Origin: Bacillus sp. SKDU12
GTDB taxonomy: Bacteria; Bacillota; Bacilli; Bacillales; Bacillaceae
Direction: 5' to 3'
NCBI RefSeq assembly: GCF_010093085.1
Contig: NZ_MSRC01000017.1
Location: 62,001-126,000 of the forward strand
Length of the DNA: 64,000 bases
Below the pieces are notes generated by a model that ran no database searches, was not told where the DNA came from, and saw only the letters and a program-made list of their open reading frames with translations. Positions 1-8,934 of the stretch are shown piece by piece; within the stretch, counting starts at the first letter, position 1; every line of letters begins with the position of its first letter. A program made the translations under genes and the position numbers.

Positions 1-861
1 TTTTGGGACGCAAATGAAGTATGGCTTTTGACTGGTGCAGGCGCCATTTTCGCAGCGTTTCCGAACTGGTATGCAACGATGCTGAGCGGTTATTACATTC
101 CGTTTGTCGTTGTGCTGCTTGCGTTAATGGGCCGCGGGGTCGCGTTTGAGTTCCGCGGCAAGGTCGAACATTTAAAATGGGTAAAGGTTTGGGACTGGGT
201 TGTTTTCTTCGGCAGTCTGATTCCCCCGTTTGTGCTTGGTGTGCTGTTCACGACATTATTCAGAGGAATGCCGATTGATGCCGATATGAACATTCACGCA
301 CATCTAGCCGATTATATAAATGTATACTCTGTACTTGGCGGTGTGACCGTAACACTTCTTTGCTTCCAGCATGGATTAATGTTTATCACGCTGCGCACGA
401 TTGGTGATTTGCAAAAACGCGCCCGAAAAATGGCGCAAAAGATAATGAGTGTTGTTTTTGTGGCGGTTCTTGCCTTCGCGGCTCTTTCTGCCTATCAGAC
501 AGACATGTTTACTCGCCGCGGCGAGATTACCATCCCGCTCGTTATTTTGATCGTCATCTGCTTTATGCTTGCAGCTGTATTTATCCGTAAGAAAAAAGAC
601 GGCTGGACATTTGGGATGACAGGCGCAGGGCTGGCGCTGACTGTAGGAATGATCTTTATTTCCTTATTCCCTCGGGTCATGGTCAGTTCGCTGCAAAGCG
701 CGTACGATTTAACAGTAGCTAACGCTTCTTCCGGGGATTATTCGCTTAAAGTGATGTCAATTGCAGCATTAACGCTATTGCCGTTTGTCATCGGCAGTCA
801 GATCTGGAGCTACTACGTCTTCCGGAAGCGCGTCAGTCATAAGGAGCCTATGACTTATTAA
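1..861 (+). CDS. cydB: cytochrome bd ubiquinol oxidase subunit II, 5' end cut by window
   Basis: Membrane subunit II of cytochrome bd, which oxidises quinol and reduces O2 to water with high oxygen affinity; it pairs with CydA, which would lie just upstream. The frame is open from base 1 and gives 286 codons. The family is about 338 residues long, so roughly the first 50 are missing. The visible start holds the conserved FWDANEVWLLT segment, followed by long hydrophobic stretches that suggest seven or eight membrane helices. The TTG at base 28 is an internal leucine codon, not a start. The stop codon overlaps the ATG of cydC (TAATG), so the genes are translationally coupled in a cydABCD operon. 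The identity is firm from sequence pattern and context. Confidence 0.95.
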   Translation, partial: FWDANEVWLLTGAGAIFAAFPNWYATMLSGYYIPFVVVLLALMGRGVAFEFRGKVEHLKWVKVWDWVVFFGSLIPPFVLGVLFTTLFRGMPIDADMNIHAHLADYINVYSVLGGVTVTLLCFQHGLMFITLRTIGDLQKRARKMAQKIMSVVFVAVLAFAALSAYQTDMFTRRGEITIPLVILIVICFMLAAVFIRKKKDGWTFGMTGAGLALTVGMIFISLFPRVMVSSLQSAYDLTVANASSGDYSLKVMSIAALTLLPFVIGSQIWSYYVFRKRVSHKEPMTY

Positions 862-2564
862 TGGGAAAAGACCTGTTTCGATATAAAGGAATGAAGCGGA
901 TTCTCACTGTGATTATTTGTTTAACGCTAATTCAGACAGCCGCGATTATTATGCAGGCAGAGTGGCTGAGTAAAGCCGTAACCGGGCTGTTCAACGGGAA
1001 GAGTATAGCCTCCCTGTTCCCGGTGATCGGCTTTTTCCTCATCGCTTTTGTCGCACGGCACGCGGTGACGGTGGCGCGCCAGAAAATGGTCTATCAATAT
1101 GCCGCCCGGACAGGGGCCGATTTGAGAAGAAGTTTTCTTGATCAGCTGTTCCGGTTAGGCCCTCGCTTTGCTAAGAAAGAGGGAACGGGGCAAATGGTGA
1201 CGCTGGCGATGGAAGGCATCAGCCAGTTCCGCCGCTACTTGGAGCTGTTTCTCCCGAAAATGGTCAGCATGGCCATTGTGCCTGCGGCGGTTGTCATTTA
1301 TGTGTTCTTTCAGGACCGGACATCAGCTGTCATCTTAGTCGCTGCTTTGCCGATTCTGATCATCTTTATGATTCTCCTCGGCCTTGTCGCACAGAGAAAG
1401 GCGGATCGTCAGTGGAAATCCTATCAGAGACTTTCCAACCATTTTGTTGATTCTCTTCGCGGGCTGGAGACATTGCGTTTCCTAGGTTTGAGCAAGTCGC
1501 ACAGCAAAAATATTTTCTACGTGAGTGAGCGATATCGCAAAGCAATGATGAGCACGCTTCGAGTGGCATTTTTATCTTCCTTTGCACTCGATTTTTTTAC
1601 AATGCTGTCGGTGGCGACAGTCGCAGTATTTTTGGGCCTGCGTCTCATTGAAGGAGATATTTTGCTTGGTCCCGCTTTAACGGCGCTTATTCTCGCGCCT
1701 GAATATTTTCTGCCAGTACGGGAAGTGGGGAATGATTATCATGCAACGCTGAACGGGCAGGAAGCAGGCAAAGCTATTCAAGAGATTTTGTCGCAGCCTG
1801 GCTTTAAAGAAGAAGCGCCGCTTCAGCTTGGGGCATGGTCTAATCGAGATGAGTTGAAGCTGTCAGGCGTGTCAGTCGGCCGATCGGTGTCCGATATTGA
1901 TCTATCATTCAAAGGGAAGAAAAAAATCGGCATCATCGGAGCAAGCGGTGCCGGAAAATCAACATTAATTGATATTCTCGGCGGTTTTTTGGAACCAAAT
2001 GGCGGTACGATAGAAGTTAATGGTTCAGGCAGGTCCCATTTGCAGGACGGCAGCTGGCAGAAAAACCTTCTCTATATCCCGCAGCATCCGTACATTTTTG
2101 ATGATACGCTGGCGAACAACATTCGCTTTTATCATCCAAGCGCTTCTGCTGAGGATACAGCCCACGCCGCTGCCGCGGCGGGGCTGACGGAGATGATGGA
2201 CAAGCTTCCGAATGGGTTAGAGGGACGAATTGGGGAAGGCGGCCGGGCGCTCAGCGGCGGCCAGGCGCAGCGTGTCGCACTTGCCCGCGCCTTTTTGGGA
2301 AACCGCCCGATTCTGCTGCTGGATGAGCCGACTGCCCACCTTGATATCGAAACAGAATATGAAATAAAAGAAACGATGCTGGATTTATTTGAGGATAAGC
2401 TCGTCTTTCTCGCGACTCACCGCCTTCACTGGATGCTCGATATGGACGAAATTATCGTGCTGGATGGGGGCAGGGTTACGGAAATCGGGACTCACGATGA
2501 ATTGCTGAAGAAAAATGGTGTGTATACCAAACTCGTGGAGGCACAACTGGGGGAAAGAGCATGA
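861..2564 (+). CDS. cydC: CydDC-type ABC transporter, subunit CydC
   Basis: Half-transporter of 567 residues with an N-terminal membrane domain of about six helices (residues 1-300) and a C-terminal ATPase domain. The Walker A motif GASGAGKST lies at about residues 360-368, the signature LSGGQ at about 464, and Walker B ILLLDEP at about 484. CydC and CydD form a heterodimer needed to assemble cytochrome bd; the E. coli pair exports thiols and has been linked to haem. The start ATG shares its A with the cydB stop, and the end overlaps cydD by four bases (ATGA). The tight coupling to cydB distinguishes it from other exporters of this family. Confidence 0.94.
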   Translation: MGKDLFRYKGMKRILTVIICLTLIQTAAIIMQAEWLSKAVTGLFNGKSIASLFPVIGFFLIAFVARHAVTVARQKMVYQYAARTGADLRRSFLDQLFRLGPRFAKKEGTGQMVTLAMEGISQFRRYLELFLPKMVSMAIVPAAVVIYVFFQDRTSAVILVAALPILIIFMILLGLVAQRKADRQWKSYQRLSNHFVDSLRGLETLRFLGLSKSHSKNIFYVSERYRKAMMSTLRVAFLSSFALDFFTMLSVATVAVFLGLRLIEGDILLGPALTALILAPEYFLPVREVGNDYHATLNGQEAGKAIQEILSQPGFKEEAPLQLGAWSNRDELKLSGVSVGRSVSDIDLSFKGKKKIGIIGASGAGKSTLIDILGGFLEPNGGTIEVNGSGRSHLQDGSWQKNLLYIPQHPYIFDDTLANNIRFYHPSASAEDTAHAAAAAGLTEMMDKLPNGLEGRIGEGGRALSGGQAQRVALARAFLGNRPILLLDEPTAHLDIETEYEIKETMLDLFEDKLVFLATHRLHWMLDMDEIIVLDGGRVTEIGTHDELLKKNGVYTKLVEAQLGERA

Positions 2565-4288
2565 AGAAAGAAGAATGGATTCTGCCGTATATCAAGCAAA
2601 ATGCCCGTCTGTTCGTTCTGGTCATCTTTTTGGGTGCGGTGACGATTTTTTCTGCTGCTTTTCTTATGTTCACCTCAGGATTTTTGATCTCTAAGGCGGC
2701 GACAAGACCGGAGAATATTCTCCTCATTTATGTGCCGATTGTCGCTGTGCGCACCTTTGGGATTGCGCGGTCTGTGTCACGATATGTGGAACGCCTCGTT
2801 GGGCACCATATTATTTTGAAAATCGTGTCCGACATGCGTGTCCGTCTTTACAACATGCTTGAGCCAGGCGCCTTGATGCTGCGTTCCCGTTTTCGCACAG
2901 GAGATATGCTCGGCATTTTGTCTGAGGATATTGAGCATTTGCAGGATGCCTTCTTAAAAACGATTTTTCCTGCTGTTTCTGCCTTGCTTCTGTACGCTGT
3001 TTCTGTGATTGCGCTCGGGTTCTTCTCATGGCCGTTTGCTATATTGCTTGCGCTTTATTTATTTGTTCTTGTGGTGCTGTTTCCGATTGTGTCTTTGCTT
3101 GTCACAAGGGCCAAAAATGCGAAGCTGAAAAGCGGGCGTAATATGCTGTACAGTCGTCTGACAGATGCTGTGATGGGTGTCAGCGACTGGATGTTCAGCG
3201 GCCGCCGTCATGCATTTATTGATTCCTATGAAAAAGAGGAACATGATTGGTTTGAGCTTGAACGGAAAAAGCAACACTTTATCAGGTGGCGGGACTTTGC
3301 TGCACAATGTCTTGTCGCCGGTCTTATTTTGATGATGCTGTTTTGGACGGCGGGTCAGCATGCAGACGGCGGCCTTGCTAAAACAATGATTGCTGCTTTT
3401 GTTCTTGTGGTCTTCCCGCTGACGGAAGCCTTTCTTCCTCTTTCAGATGCTTTGGGCGAAGTGCCCGGCTATCAGGATTCCATCAGACGAATGAATAGAG
3501 TGGCTGCTCAGCCGGAGGCATCACAACCGGAATTAGCAGCTGAAGCATTAGATCTTCAAGATGTCACACTGTCATTTCACGATGTGACGTTTTCTTATGA
3601 TGACAGCAGCTGGGTGCTGCACAATTTTTCCTTCACTCTGCGCCAAGGGGAAAAAATGGCGCTGCTCGGCCGAAGCGGGTCTGGAAAATCAACCTCGCTC
3701 GCTTTAATTGAAGGCGTCCTGAAACCTGATGCAGGATTTGTGACGTTAAACGGAGTAGAGACAGCGCTGTTAAAGGATCAGATTGCTGACGCGGTGGCTG
3801 TGTTAAACCAAAAGCCGCATCTGTTCGATACAAGCATTCTGAACAACATCAGGCTTGGAAACGGAGAGGCAAGCGACGAAGATGTGCGCCGCGCCGCAAA
3901 ACAGGTGAAGCTGCATGACTATATTGAATCACTGCCTGACGGCTATCATACCTCCGTTCAAGAAACCGGCATCCGGTTTTCCGGAGGAGAGCGCCAGCGA
4001 ATCGCACTCGCTCGGATTTTGCTGCAGGATACGCCGATCATCATCCTTGATGAGCCGACAGTCGGCCTCGACCCTATCACTGAACGCGAGCTGATGGAAA
4101 CGGTGTTTGAAGTGTTGAAAGGAAAAACGATCTTATGGATTACGCATCACCTCGCAGGAGTGGAAGCGGCCGATAAAATCGTGTTTCTTGAAAATGGAAA
4201 AACAGAAATGGAAGGAACGCATGAGGAACTGCTGGCAGGAAATGAACGATATCGCCGCCTGTATCATCTTGATGTTCCTGTAAAATAA
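2561..4288 (+). CDS. cydD: CydDC-type ABC transporter, subunit CydD
   Basis: Second half-transporter of the pair, 575 residues. About six hydrophobic helices precede an ATPase domain with Walker A GRSGSGKST at about residue 370, signature FSGGERQR at about 473 and Walker B IIILDEP near 497. It is expected to work with CydC in the inner membrane during cytochrome bd maturation. It starts at an ATG overlapping the cydC stop and is the last gene of the operon, since a strong hairpin terminator follows directly. Which member is called C or D follows the B. subtilis gene order from memory. Confidence 0.93.
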   Translation: MKKEEWILPYIKQNARLFVLVIFLGAVTIFSAAFLMFTSGFLISKAATRPENILLIYVPIVAVRTFGIARSVSRYVERLVGHHIILKIVSDMRVRLYNMLEPGALMLRSRFRTGDMLGILSEDIEHLQDAFLKTIFPAVSALLLYAVSVIALGFFSWPFAILLALYLFVLVVLFPIVSLLVTRAKNAKLKSGRNMLYSRLTDAVMGVSDWMFSGRRHAFIDSYEKEEHDWFELERKKQHFIRWRDFAAQCLVAGLILMMLFWTAGQHADGGLAKTMIAAFVLVVFPLTEAFLPLSDALGEVPGYQDSIRRMNRVAAQPEASQPELAAEALDLQDVTLSFHDVTFSYDDSSWVLHNFSFTLRQGEKMALLGRSGSGKSTSLALIEGVLKPDAGFVTLNGVETALLKDQIADAVAVLNQKPHLFDTSILNNIRLGNGEASDEDVRRAAKQVKLHDYIESLPDGYHTSVQETGIRFSGGERQRIALARILLQDTPIIILDEPTVGLDPITERELMETVFEVLKGKTILWITHHLAGVEAADKIVFLENGKTEMEGTHEELLAGNERYRRLYHLDVPVK

Positions 4289-4290
4289 AA

Positions 4291-4316
4291 GACAGCCCTT
4301 CAGGCTGTCTTTTTTG
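4291..4316 (+). terminator. cydABCD intrinsic terminator
   Basis: The arms GACAGCC and GGCTGTC form a 7-bp stem followed by a T run, directly after the cydD stop. Confidence 0.85.
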
Positions 4317-4372
4317 TTTGAAATAGAAAAGGTACAGGAAAAATAGGAAGAGAAAACAGAGGAGGGATAGAG

Positions 4373-5203
4373 ATGAATGTTCCAGTCTGGAGTGAAGAGC
4401 ATGTGAGGGCATCACTCCCTGAAAGAAAGGCGGAGAGCCATAAAGGTACATTCGGTACAGCTTTGCTGCTGGCGGGAAGCGACGACATGCCGGGCGCGTC
4501 GATTCTTGCGGGGCTTGGGGCGATGCGCAGCGGTCTCGGAAAGCTGGTCATTGGTACATCTGAAAGCGTGATCCCGCTGATTGTGCCTGTTCTGCCTGAG
4601 GCGACCTATTGGCGTGACGGCTGGAAAAAAACGGCTGATTCTCAGCTTGAAGAGGCGTACCGAGCCATCGCCATTGGACCGGGTCTGCCGCAAACCGAAA
4701 GCGTACAGCAGGCAGTTGATCATGTTCTTGCGGCGGATTGCCCCGTCATTTTGGATGCCGGAGCGCTGGTAAAGCGCACATACCCGAAACGAGAGGCGCC
4801 CATTATCCTCACACCGCACCCGGGTGAGTTTTCTCGCATGACGGGGGTGCCGGTGAAAGAATTACAAAACAAAAGAGCAGAATACGCGAAGGAATGGGCG
4901 GCTCAGCTGCAAGCTGTCATTGTATTAAAGGGAAATCAAACCGTTATCGCGTTTCCCGACGGTGATTGCTGGCTTAACCAAACTGGAAGCGGGGCACTCG
5001 CCAAGGGCGGAACCGGTGATACGCTGACGGGCATGATATTGGGCATGCTCTGCTGTCATCATGATCCGAAACACGCGATATTAAACGCAGTCTATCTGCA
5101 CGGTGTGTGCGCTGAGCTTTGGACGGATGAGCATTCCGCTCATACGCTGCTCGCACACGAGCTTTCTGACATGCTGCCTCGCGTATGGAAACGATTTGAA
5201 TGA
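4373..5203 (+). CDS. nnrD: ADP-dependent (S)-NAD(P)H-hydrate dehydratase
   Basis: Protein of 276 residues (YxkO) of the carbohydrate-kinase fold NnrD family. It repairs damaged NADHX/NADPHX to NADH/NADPH using ADP. The glycine-rich motif GGTGD at residues 212-216 holds the catalytic aspartate, followed by TLTGM as in other members. The N-terminal segment GTFGTALLLAGSDDMPGA is also characteristic. A GAGGAGGG ribosome site lies a few bases before the ATG at 4373. The gene sits between two terminators, so it is likely transcribed alone. Only the dehydratase half is present; the epimerase domain fused to it in E. coli YjeF is missing, as in B. subtilis. Confidence 0.92.
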   Translation: MNVPVWSEEHVRASLPERKAESHKGTFGTALLLAGSDDMPGASILAGLGAMRSGLGKLVIGTSESVIPLIVPVLPEATYWRDGWKKTADSQLEEAYRAIAIGPGLPQTESVQQAVDHVLAADCPVILDAGALVKRTYPKREAPIILTPHPGEFSRMTGVPVKELQNKRAEYAKEWAAQLQAVIVLKGNQTVIAFPDGDCWLNQTGSGALAKGGTGDTLTGMILGMLCCHHDPKHAILNAVYLHGVCAELWTDEHSAHTLLAHELSDMLPRVWKRFE

Positions 5204-5205
5204 TA

Positions 5206-5237
5206 AAAAGCTGTCTTCATAGAGAAGACAGCTTTTC
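5206..5237. terminator. bidirectional terminator between nnrD and yxlA
   Basis: Perfect arms AAAAGCTGTCTTC and GAAGACAGCTTTT serve both converging genes. The hairpin extends into the last codons of yxlA. Confidence 0.85.
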
Positions 5238-6590
5238 TTGATAGCCCGCCTGTTTTTTCAGACGAGGTTTCATTAATACATAGTAAAGCACAGAAGGCAC
5301 GGCCAAGCCGACAATCCATGCGATGTCTCCGCCCCCAAACATTTTGGCCAGCGGCCCAATGTAAAAGGACGTATTGATAAACGGAATTTCTAGCAAGATG
5401 GACAGGACGAACGCAATCGTGGTAATCCAATTGACCTTTCCGTACGGCCCGTTCATATCGAACATGGCTTTGACTTGATAGCTCCCGTGGCGAACGAAGT
5501 AGTAATCGACTAAATTGATTGCCGTCCAAGGAATTAAGAAGTAGCTGATGAAAAAGATAAAATTCAAAAACAGCTCCATAAAATTACTTTGCCCGAGAAG
5601 GCTTAAAACTGTACCGACAAGCGTGACGCCGAGGATCATGATGATTCTGACGTTGGGCGTGACCTTTAGCTTCAGAAACGGCTCCAGCGTTGTTGTCGTC
5701 GACATGAAAGCGCCATACAGGTTAAAGACATTGATCGCCATTTGTCCAAATAACACAATGATCAGCATAATGAACGAGAAGGGTCCGAACAACTGCACAA
5801 TCTGGCTGCCTGAGTTTGCTGTAAAGTCAGGCAGTGCTGTTGTCAGCAAAGCACCGAGCAGCATCATCCAGATGGAGCTGACAGATGTACCTGCATAGCT
5901 GTACCAAAATGTTTTAGACGCTGATGTTTTAATTGGCAGATATCTTGAATAATCGGCAACATACGGTGCATAGGCAAGCTGCCATGTTGCGACTGCGCTG
6001 ACTGCCACTAAGAAAACTGGCAGATTAATCGCACCGGGAATCCAGCTGCCTGCCGGGATCGGCAGTTGAAAAATGAGTATTGTTGCAGCAAAAAACACAG
6101 CAAAAGAGGTCCAAGAAAGGATTTTTTGCATTTTGTGAATTAAATCATGGCCAAAAATCGTGAGTAAAAAACATACGGCGCTTAAGCCTATAATGCTCCA
6201 TGAGCCCGGGATGGGGATAAAGCTGCTTAAGGTTCCAGCCGCCAGAATCGTGCTGCTTGCGAAGAAACCAAGGTAGATAAACATAACTAAGAAGAGGGGA
6301 AGAATCGCTCCGATTACGCCGAATTGGGCACGGCTTTGAATCATTTGCGGGATGCCGAGCTGAGGGCCTTGCGCGGAATGAGAAGCCATAAATATGGCAC
6401 CGATTAAGGTTCCGCAAATAATAGCGGCAACACTCCAAAATAGATTAAGTCCCATTGCAACGGGAATCGTACCGGTCACCAACGTTGTGATATGCATATT
6501 AGCCCCGAACCATACGGGAAATAAATCTTTTGCTTTACCATGTCTTTCTTCATTCGGAATATATTCAATCGTTCGCCTTTCTACTTTCAA
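5217..6590 (-). CDS. yxlA: purine/cytosine permease family transporter
   Basis: Integral membrane protein with about twelve hydrophobic helices of the NCS1 (purine-cytosine permease) family. The substrate cannot be read from the sequence. An upstream TTG at 6623 would give 468 residues. I prefer the TTG at 6590 (MKVERRTIEY, 457 residues) because GGAGG lies eight bases before it, and 457 is the length I recall for YxlA. Family-typical segments include FPVWFGANMHITT near the N terminus and YAPYVADYSRYLP in the middle, where NCS1 proteins bind substrate and Na+. It is transcribed alone, divergent from sigY. Confidence 0.85.
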   Translation of the reverse strand: MKVERRTIEYIPNEERHGKAKDLFPVWFGANMHITTLVTGTIPVAMGLNLFWSVAAIICGTLIGAIFMASHSAQGPQLGIPQMIQSRAQFGVIGAILPLFLVMFIYLGFFASSTILAAGTLSSFIPIPGSWSIIGLSAVCFLLTIFGHDLIHKMQKILSWTSFAVFFAATILIFQLPIPAGSWIPGAINLPVFLVAVSAVATWQLAYAPYVADYSRYLPIKTSASKTFWYSYAGTSVSSIWMMLLGALLTTALPDFTANSGSQIVQLFGPFSFIMLIIVLFGQMAINVFNLYGAFMSTTTTLEPFLKLKVTPNVRIIMILGVTLVGTVLSLLGQSNFMELFLNFIFFISYFLIPWTAINLVDYYFVRHGSYQVKAMFDMNGPYGKVNWITTIAFVLSILLEIPFINTSFYIGPLAKMFGGGDIAWIVGLAVPSVLYYVLMKPRLKKQAGYQEKLSSL

Positions 6591-6737
6591 TGCATTGTCC
6601 TCCATATTGGATGTTATTTTCAAATCGACATAAAGTCATAGCTTAACAGACTATAAGGGGGTTTACAAATGCAGATGTACAGCCAAACGGCCGTGGAGAT
6701 TGATCTGTCAATGGGTTGAAAAGAATTGTAAAAAAGC
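6591..6737. promoter_or_regulatory. yxlA-sigY divergent intergenic region
   Basis: Short region between the yxlA start and the SigY promoter. It must carry the yxlA promoter on the minus strand, but I could not place it with confidence. Confidence 0.4.
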
Positions 6738-6763
6738 TGAACGCTTTTGAATCCGGTGTCGTC
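6738..6763 (+). promoter_or_regulatory. SigY-type autoregulatory promoter
   Basis: TGAACGC (6738-6744) and CGTC (6760-6763) with a 15-base spacer match the SigY promoter sequence known for this operon (-35 TGAACGC, -10 CGTC). The site lies about 40 bases upstream of sigY, so the factor should drive its own operon. Confidence 0.8.
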
Positions 6764-6802
6764 TCATAAGACAGAAGAACAAAAAAAGGGGGATCGCGGC
6801 CA

Positions 6803-7339
6803 TTGGATGCATATGAAGAACAGCAGCTGATTCAGCAGGCGAAAGAGGGAAACGACGAGGCGTTTACAGCCCTTTTCCATTATCATTATTCATTTTTATA
6901 TAAATACTTGTTAAAGCTTTCCCTCCATCCAGATCTCAGCGAGGAACTTGTTCAGGAAACCTTTCTGAAAGGGTACATTCACTTAGGAAGCTTCCAGGGC
7001 CGTTCCAAATTCTCCACCTGGCTGATCTCCATTGCATCGAGACTCTACCTTGATTACCAGAAAAAGAGAAAGAGAGAATGGAAACGGAATCAGACGGTTG
7101 CGGAGGAAACAATCCGCAAGATCAAGTGGGACGTCTCGGTTAAAGGAGAAGAATGGAGCGAAACGCTCGATCTGTTTTCGATGCTTGACCCTAAAATGCG
7201 CACACCGGTTTTATTAAGGCATTACTACGGCTATACCTACGCCGAAATCGGGCTGATGCTGCGGATTAAAGAAGGCACTGTGAAGTCCAGAGTTCATAAA
7301 GGGCTTAGGCAAATCAGAAAGGAGTGGAACGATGAATAA
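6803..7339 (+). CDS. sigY: ECF-family RNA polymerase sigma factor SigY
   Basis: Sigma-70 family protein of 178 residues with only regions 2 and 4. Region 2 (about 25-90) includes [14 protein letters not shown] and the -10 recognition helix with [13 protein letters not shown]. Region 4 (about 140-174) has the helix-turn-helix [20 protein letters not shown]. The TTG start is preceded by AAAGGGGGA at a slightly long spacing. It heads the operon sigY-yxlCDEFG and has a SigY-like promoter upstream. In B. subtilis SigY responds to nitrogen starvation and is held in check by products of the same operon. The gene overlaps yxlC by eight bases. Confidence 0.93.
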   Translation: MDAYEEQQLIQQAKEGNDEAFTALFHYHYSFLYKYLLKLSLHPDLSEELVQETFLKGYIHLGSFQGRSKFSTWLISIASRLYLDYQKKRKREWKRNQTVAEETIRKIKWDVSVKGEEWSETLDLFSMLDPKMRTPVLLRHYYGYTYAEIGLMLRIKEGTVKSRVHKGLRQIRKEWNDE

Positions 7340-7652
7340 AGAACAGCTTTCTCATCATTTAAAATCAGAATGGCAGAAAATAGATCAAGCAGCCAATCCT
7401 TCTGTACCCGATCAAAAAGAACTGCTCCGCCAACTGTTACAAATGAGAGCTGAACGAAGAAAAAAACTGCTGAAAGAGATCATCTTATTTGTACTTTGCG
7501 CCATGATGGTTGTGAGTGCGGCAATTCTAGCGTTCACTCAGGCTTTCACTGTATTTATTGTGCTTCAGGTTTGTGTGCTTACGGTATTACCGATTTTGAT
7601 TATTGCTGAGAAAAAAAGAAATCTCGGCGAATGCGAGGTGGAGCGCCGATGA
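7332..7652 (+). CDS. yxlC: YxlC, negative regulator of SigY activity
   Basis: Small protein of 106 residues with a charged, glutamine- and lysine-rich N-terminal half (1-50). Two adjoining hydrophobic segments (about 52-92) follow, then a short charged tail. This is the layout of a membrane-anchored anti-sigma factor with its N terminus in the cytoplasm. From knowledge of B. subtilis, YxlC, with help from YxlD and YxlE, inhibits SigY. It overlaps both sigY and yxlD. The family is narrow, so the role rests on operon position and recollection rather than a recognised domain. Confidence 0.82.
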   Translation: MNKEQLSHHLKSEWQKIDQAANPSVPDQKELLRQLLQMRAERRKKLLKEIILFVLCAMMVVSAAILAFTQAFTVFIVLQVCVLTVLPILIIAEKKRNLGECEVERR

Positions 7653-7855
7653 CACAAACAGAAATTGTCGGGGTTGTGGTGGCTTATCTTATCGTATTGG
7701 CACAGGGAATCTTTTTGTTTATTGATGCCAAAAAACGGGATCGCATGGCATGGGTTTGGGGGATTGTCGGATTGATTCAAGCACCGATGCCGATCATTTG
7801 CTATTACTTTTTTGTCATTAAACCGGACCGGCAGAAAAGGGGGATTAAGCCATGA
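7649..7855 (+). CDS. yxlD: YxlD, small membrane protein of the SigY operon
   Basis: Protein of 68 residues with two hydrophobic helices separated by FIDAKKRDRMAW and a basic C terminus. It resembles phospholipase-D-nuclease N-terminal (PLDc_N-like) membrane anchors in outline. The start is the ATG at 7649, which overlaps the yxlC stop (ATGA). An upstream in-frame ATG at 7631 lies inside yxlC and lacks a good ribosome site. It is reported in B. subtilis to contribute to restraining SigY. Confidence 0.8.
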   Translation: MTQTEIVGVVVAYLIVLAQGIFLFIDAKKRDRMAWVWGIVGLIQAPMPIICYYFFVIKPDRQKRGIKP

Positions 7856-8040
7856 ATATTTCTTGGGAAATGATTTTGCCGCTGATTGTATTACAGTTGG
7901 TTTTGGCAGTGTTTGCGCTTATCAGCTGTATAAAGGAAGAGCGGACAAACGGGCCAAAGTGGATGTGGGCAGCGGTCATTGTGTGTATCAATATTATTGG
8001 ACCGATTTTATTTTTTACCGTCGGCAGAAAGCAAAGGTGA
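7852..8040 (+). CDS. yxlE: YxlE, small membrane protein of the SigY operon
   Basis: Protein of 62 residues made almost entirely of two hydrophobic segments (about 5-25 and 38-58) around a charged turn, SCIKEERTNGPKW. The final residues are basic, GRKQR. The start overlaps the yxlD stop by four bases. It belongs to the same loose family as YxlD (PLDc_N-like). A helper role in SigY control or in the YxlFG transporter is inferred from the operon only. Confidence 0.78.
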   Translation: MNISWEMILPLIVLQLVLAVFALISCIKEERTNGPKWMWAAVIVCINIIGPILFFTVGRKQR

Positions 8041-8046
8041 TCGGGC

Positions 8047-8934
8047 ATGCTGTCTATTGAGTCATTATACAAATCGTACCGGCACCATCAAGCTGTAGAA
8101 AATATCAGTTTTCATGTGAATGAAAACGAGTGTGTCGCACTATTAGGACCAAATGGAGCCGGTAAAACCACAACGCTGCAAATGCTGGCCGGGCTGCTTT
8201 CACCAACTTCTGGAACAATCAAGATGTTAGGAGAGAAAAAAATCGATCGGCGTTTGATTGGCTACCTCCCGCAGTATCCGGCTTTCTATTCGTGGATGAC
8301 GGCAGCCGAATTTTTAACATTTGCGGGGAGACTGTCCGGTCTTTCGAAGAAAAAGTGCCAAGAGGAGATCGGAAGGATGCTGGAATTCGTTGGTTTGCAG
8401 GAAGCAGCGCATACCAGAATCGGCAGTTATTCAGGCGGCATGAAACAAAGACTTGGGCTGGTACAGGCGCTGCTCCATAAGCCGAAGCTGCTGATTTTGG
8501 ATGAACCGGTGTCTGCTCTTGACCCGTCTGGACGGTTCGAAGTGCTGGAGATGATGCGGGAGCTGAAGAAGCATATGGCTGTTCTGTTTTCTACCCATGT
8601 TTTGCACGATGCGGAGCAAGTGTGTGATCAAGTGGTCATCATGAAAGACGGGAAGGTTTCATGGAATGGCGAGTTACAGCAGCTAAAAAAACAGCATCAA
8701 ACGAATGTATTTATCCTTGCTGTAAAAGAAAAGCTTAAGGGCTGGCTTGAAGAGCAGCCTTATGTCTCAGCTATTGTCTATATCAATCCGTCTCAAGCTG
8801 TTTTTGAGCTGCCGGGTATACAAGATGGCCGGACATTGCTGAGTGATTGTATCCGTGCAGGATTGACCATCACTCGGTTTGAACAGAAAACGGAATCTCT
8901 TGAAGACGTCTATTTAAAGGTGGTGCACGCATGA
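8047..8934 (+). CDS. yxlF: ABC transporter ATP-binding protein YxlF
   Basis: ATPase subunit of 295 residues. Walker A GPNGAGKTT is at residues 34-42, the signature YSGGMKQR is near 130, and Walker B LLILDEP is near 155, followed by a switch His in FSTHVLHDAE. The C-terminal 80 residues form a variable accessory part. It pairs with the membrane protein YxlG, whose start overlaps its stop. The substrate is unknown. Its position suggests that the SigY regulon exports or senses an envelope-active compound, but that is inference. Confidence 0.88.
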   Translation: MLSIESLYKSYRHHQAVENISFHVNENECVALLGPNGAGKTTTLQMLAGLLSPTSGTIKMLGEKKIDRRLIGYLPQYPAFYSWMTAAEFLTFAGRLSGLSKKKCQEEIGRMLEFVGLQEAAHTRIGSYSGGMKQRLGLVQALLHKPKLLILDEPVSALDPSGRFEVLEMMRELKKHMAVLFSTHVLHDAEQVCDQVVIMKDGKVSWNGELQQLKKQHQTNVFILAVKEKLKGWLEEQPYVSAIVYINPSQAVFELPGIQDGRTLLSDCIRAGLTITRFEQKTESLEDVYLKVVHA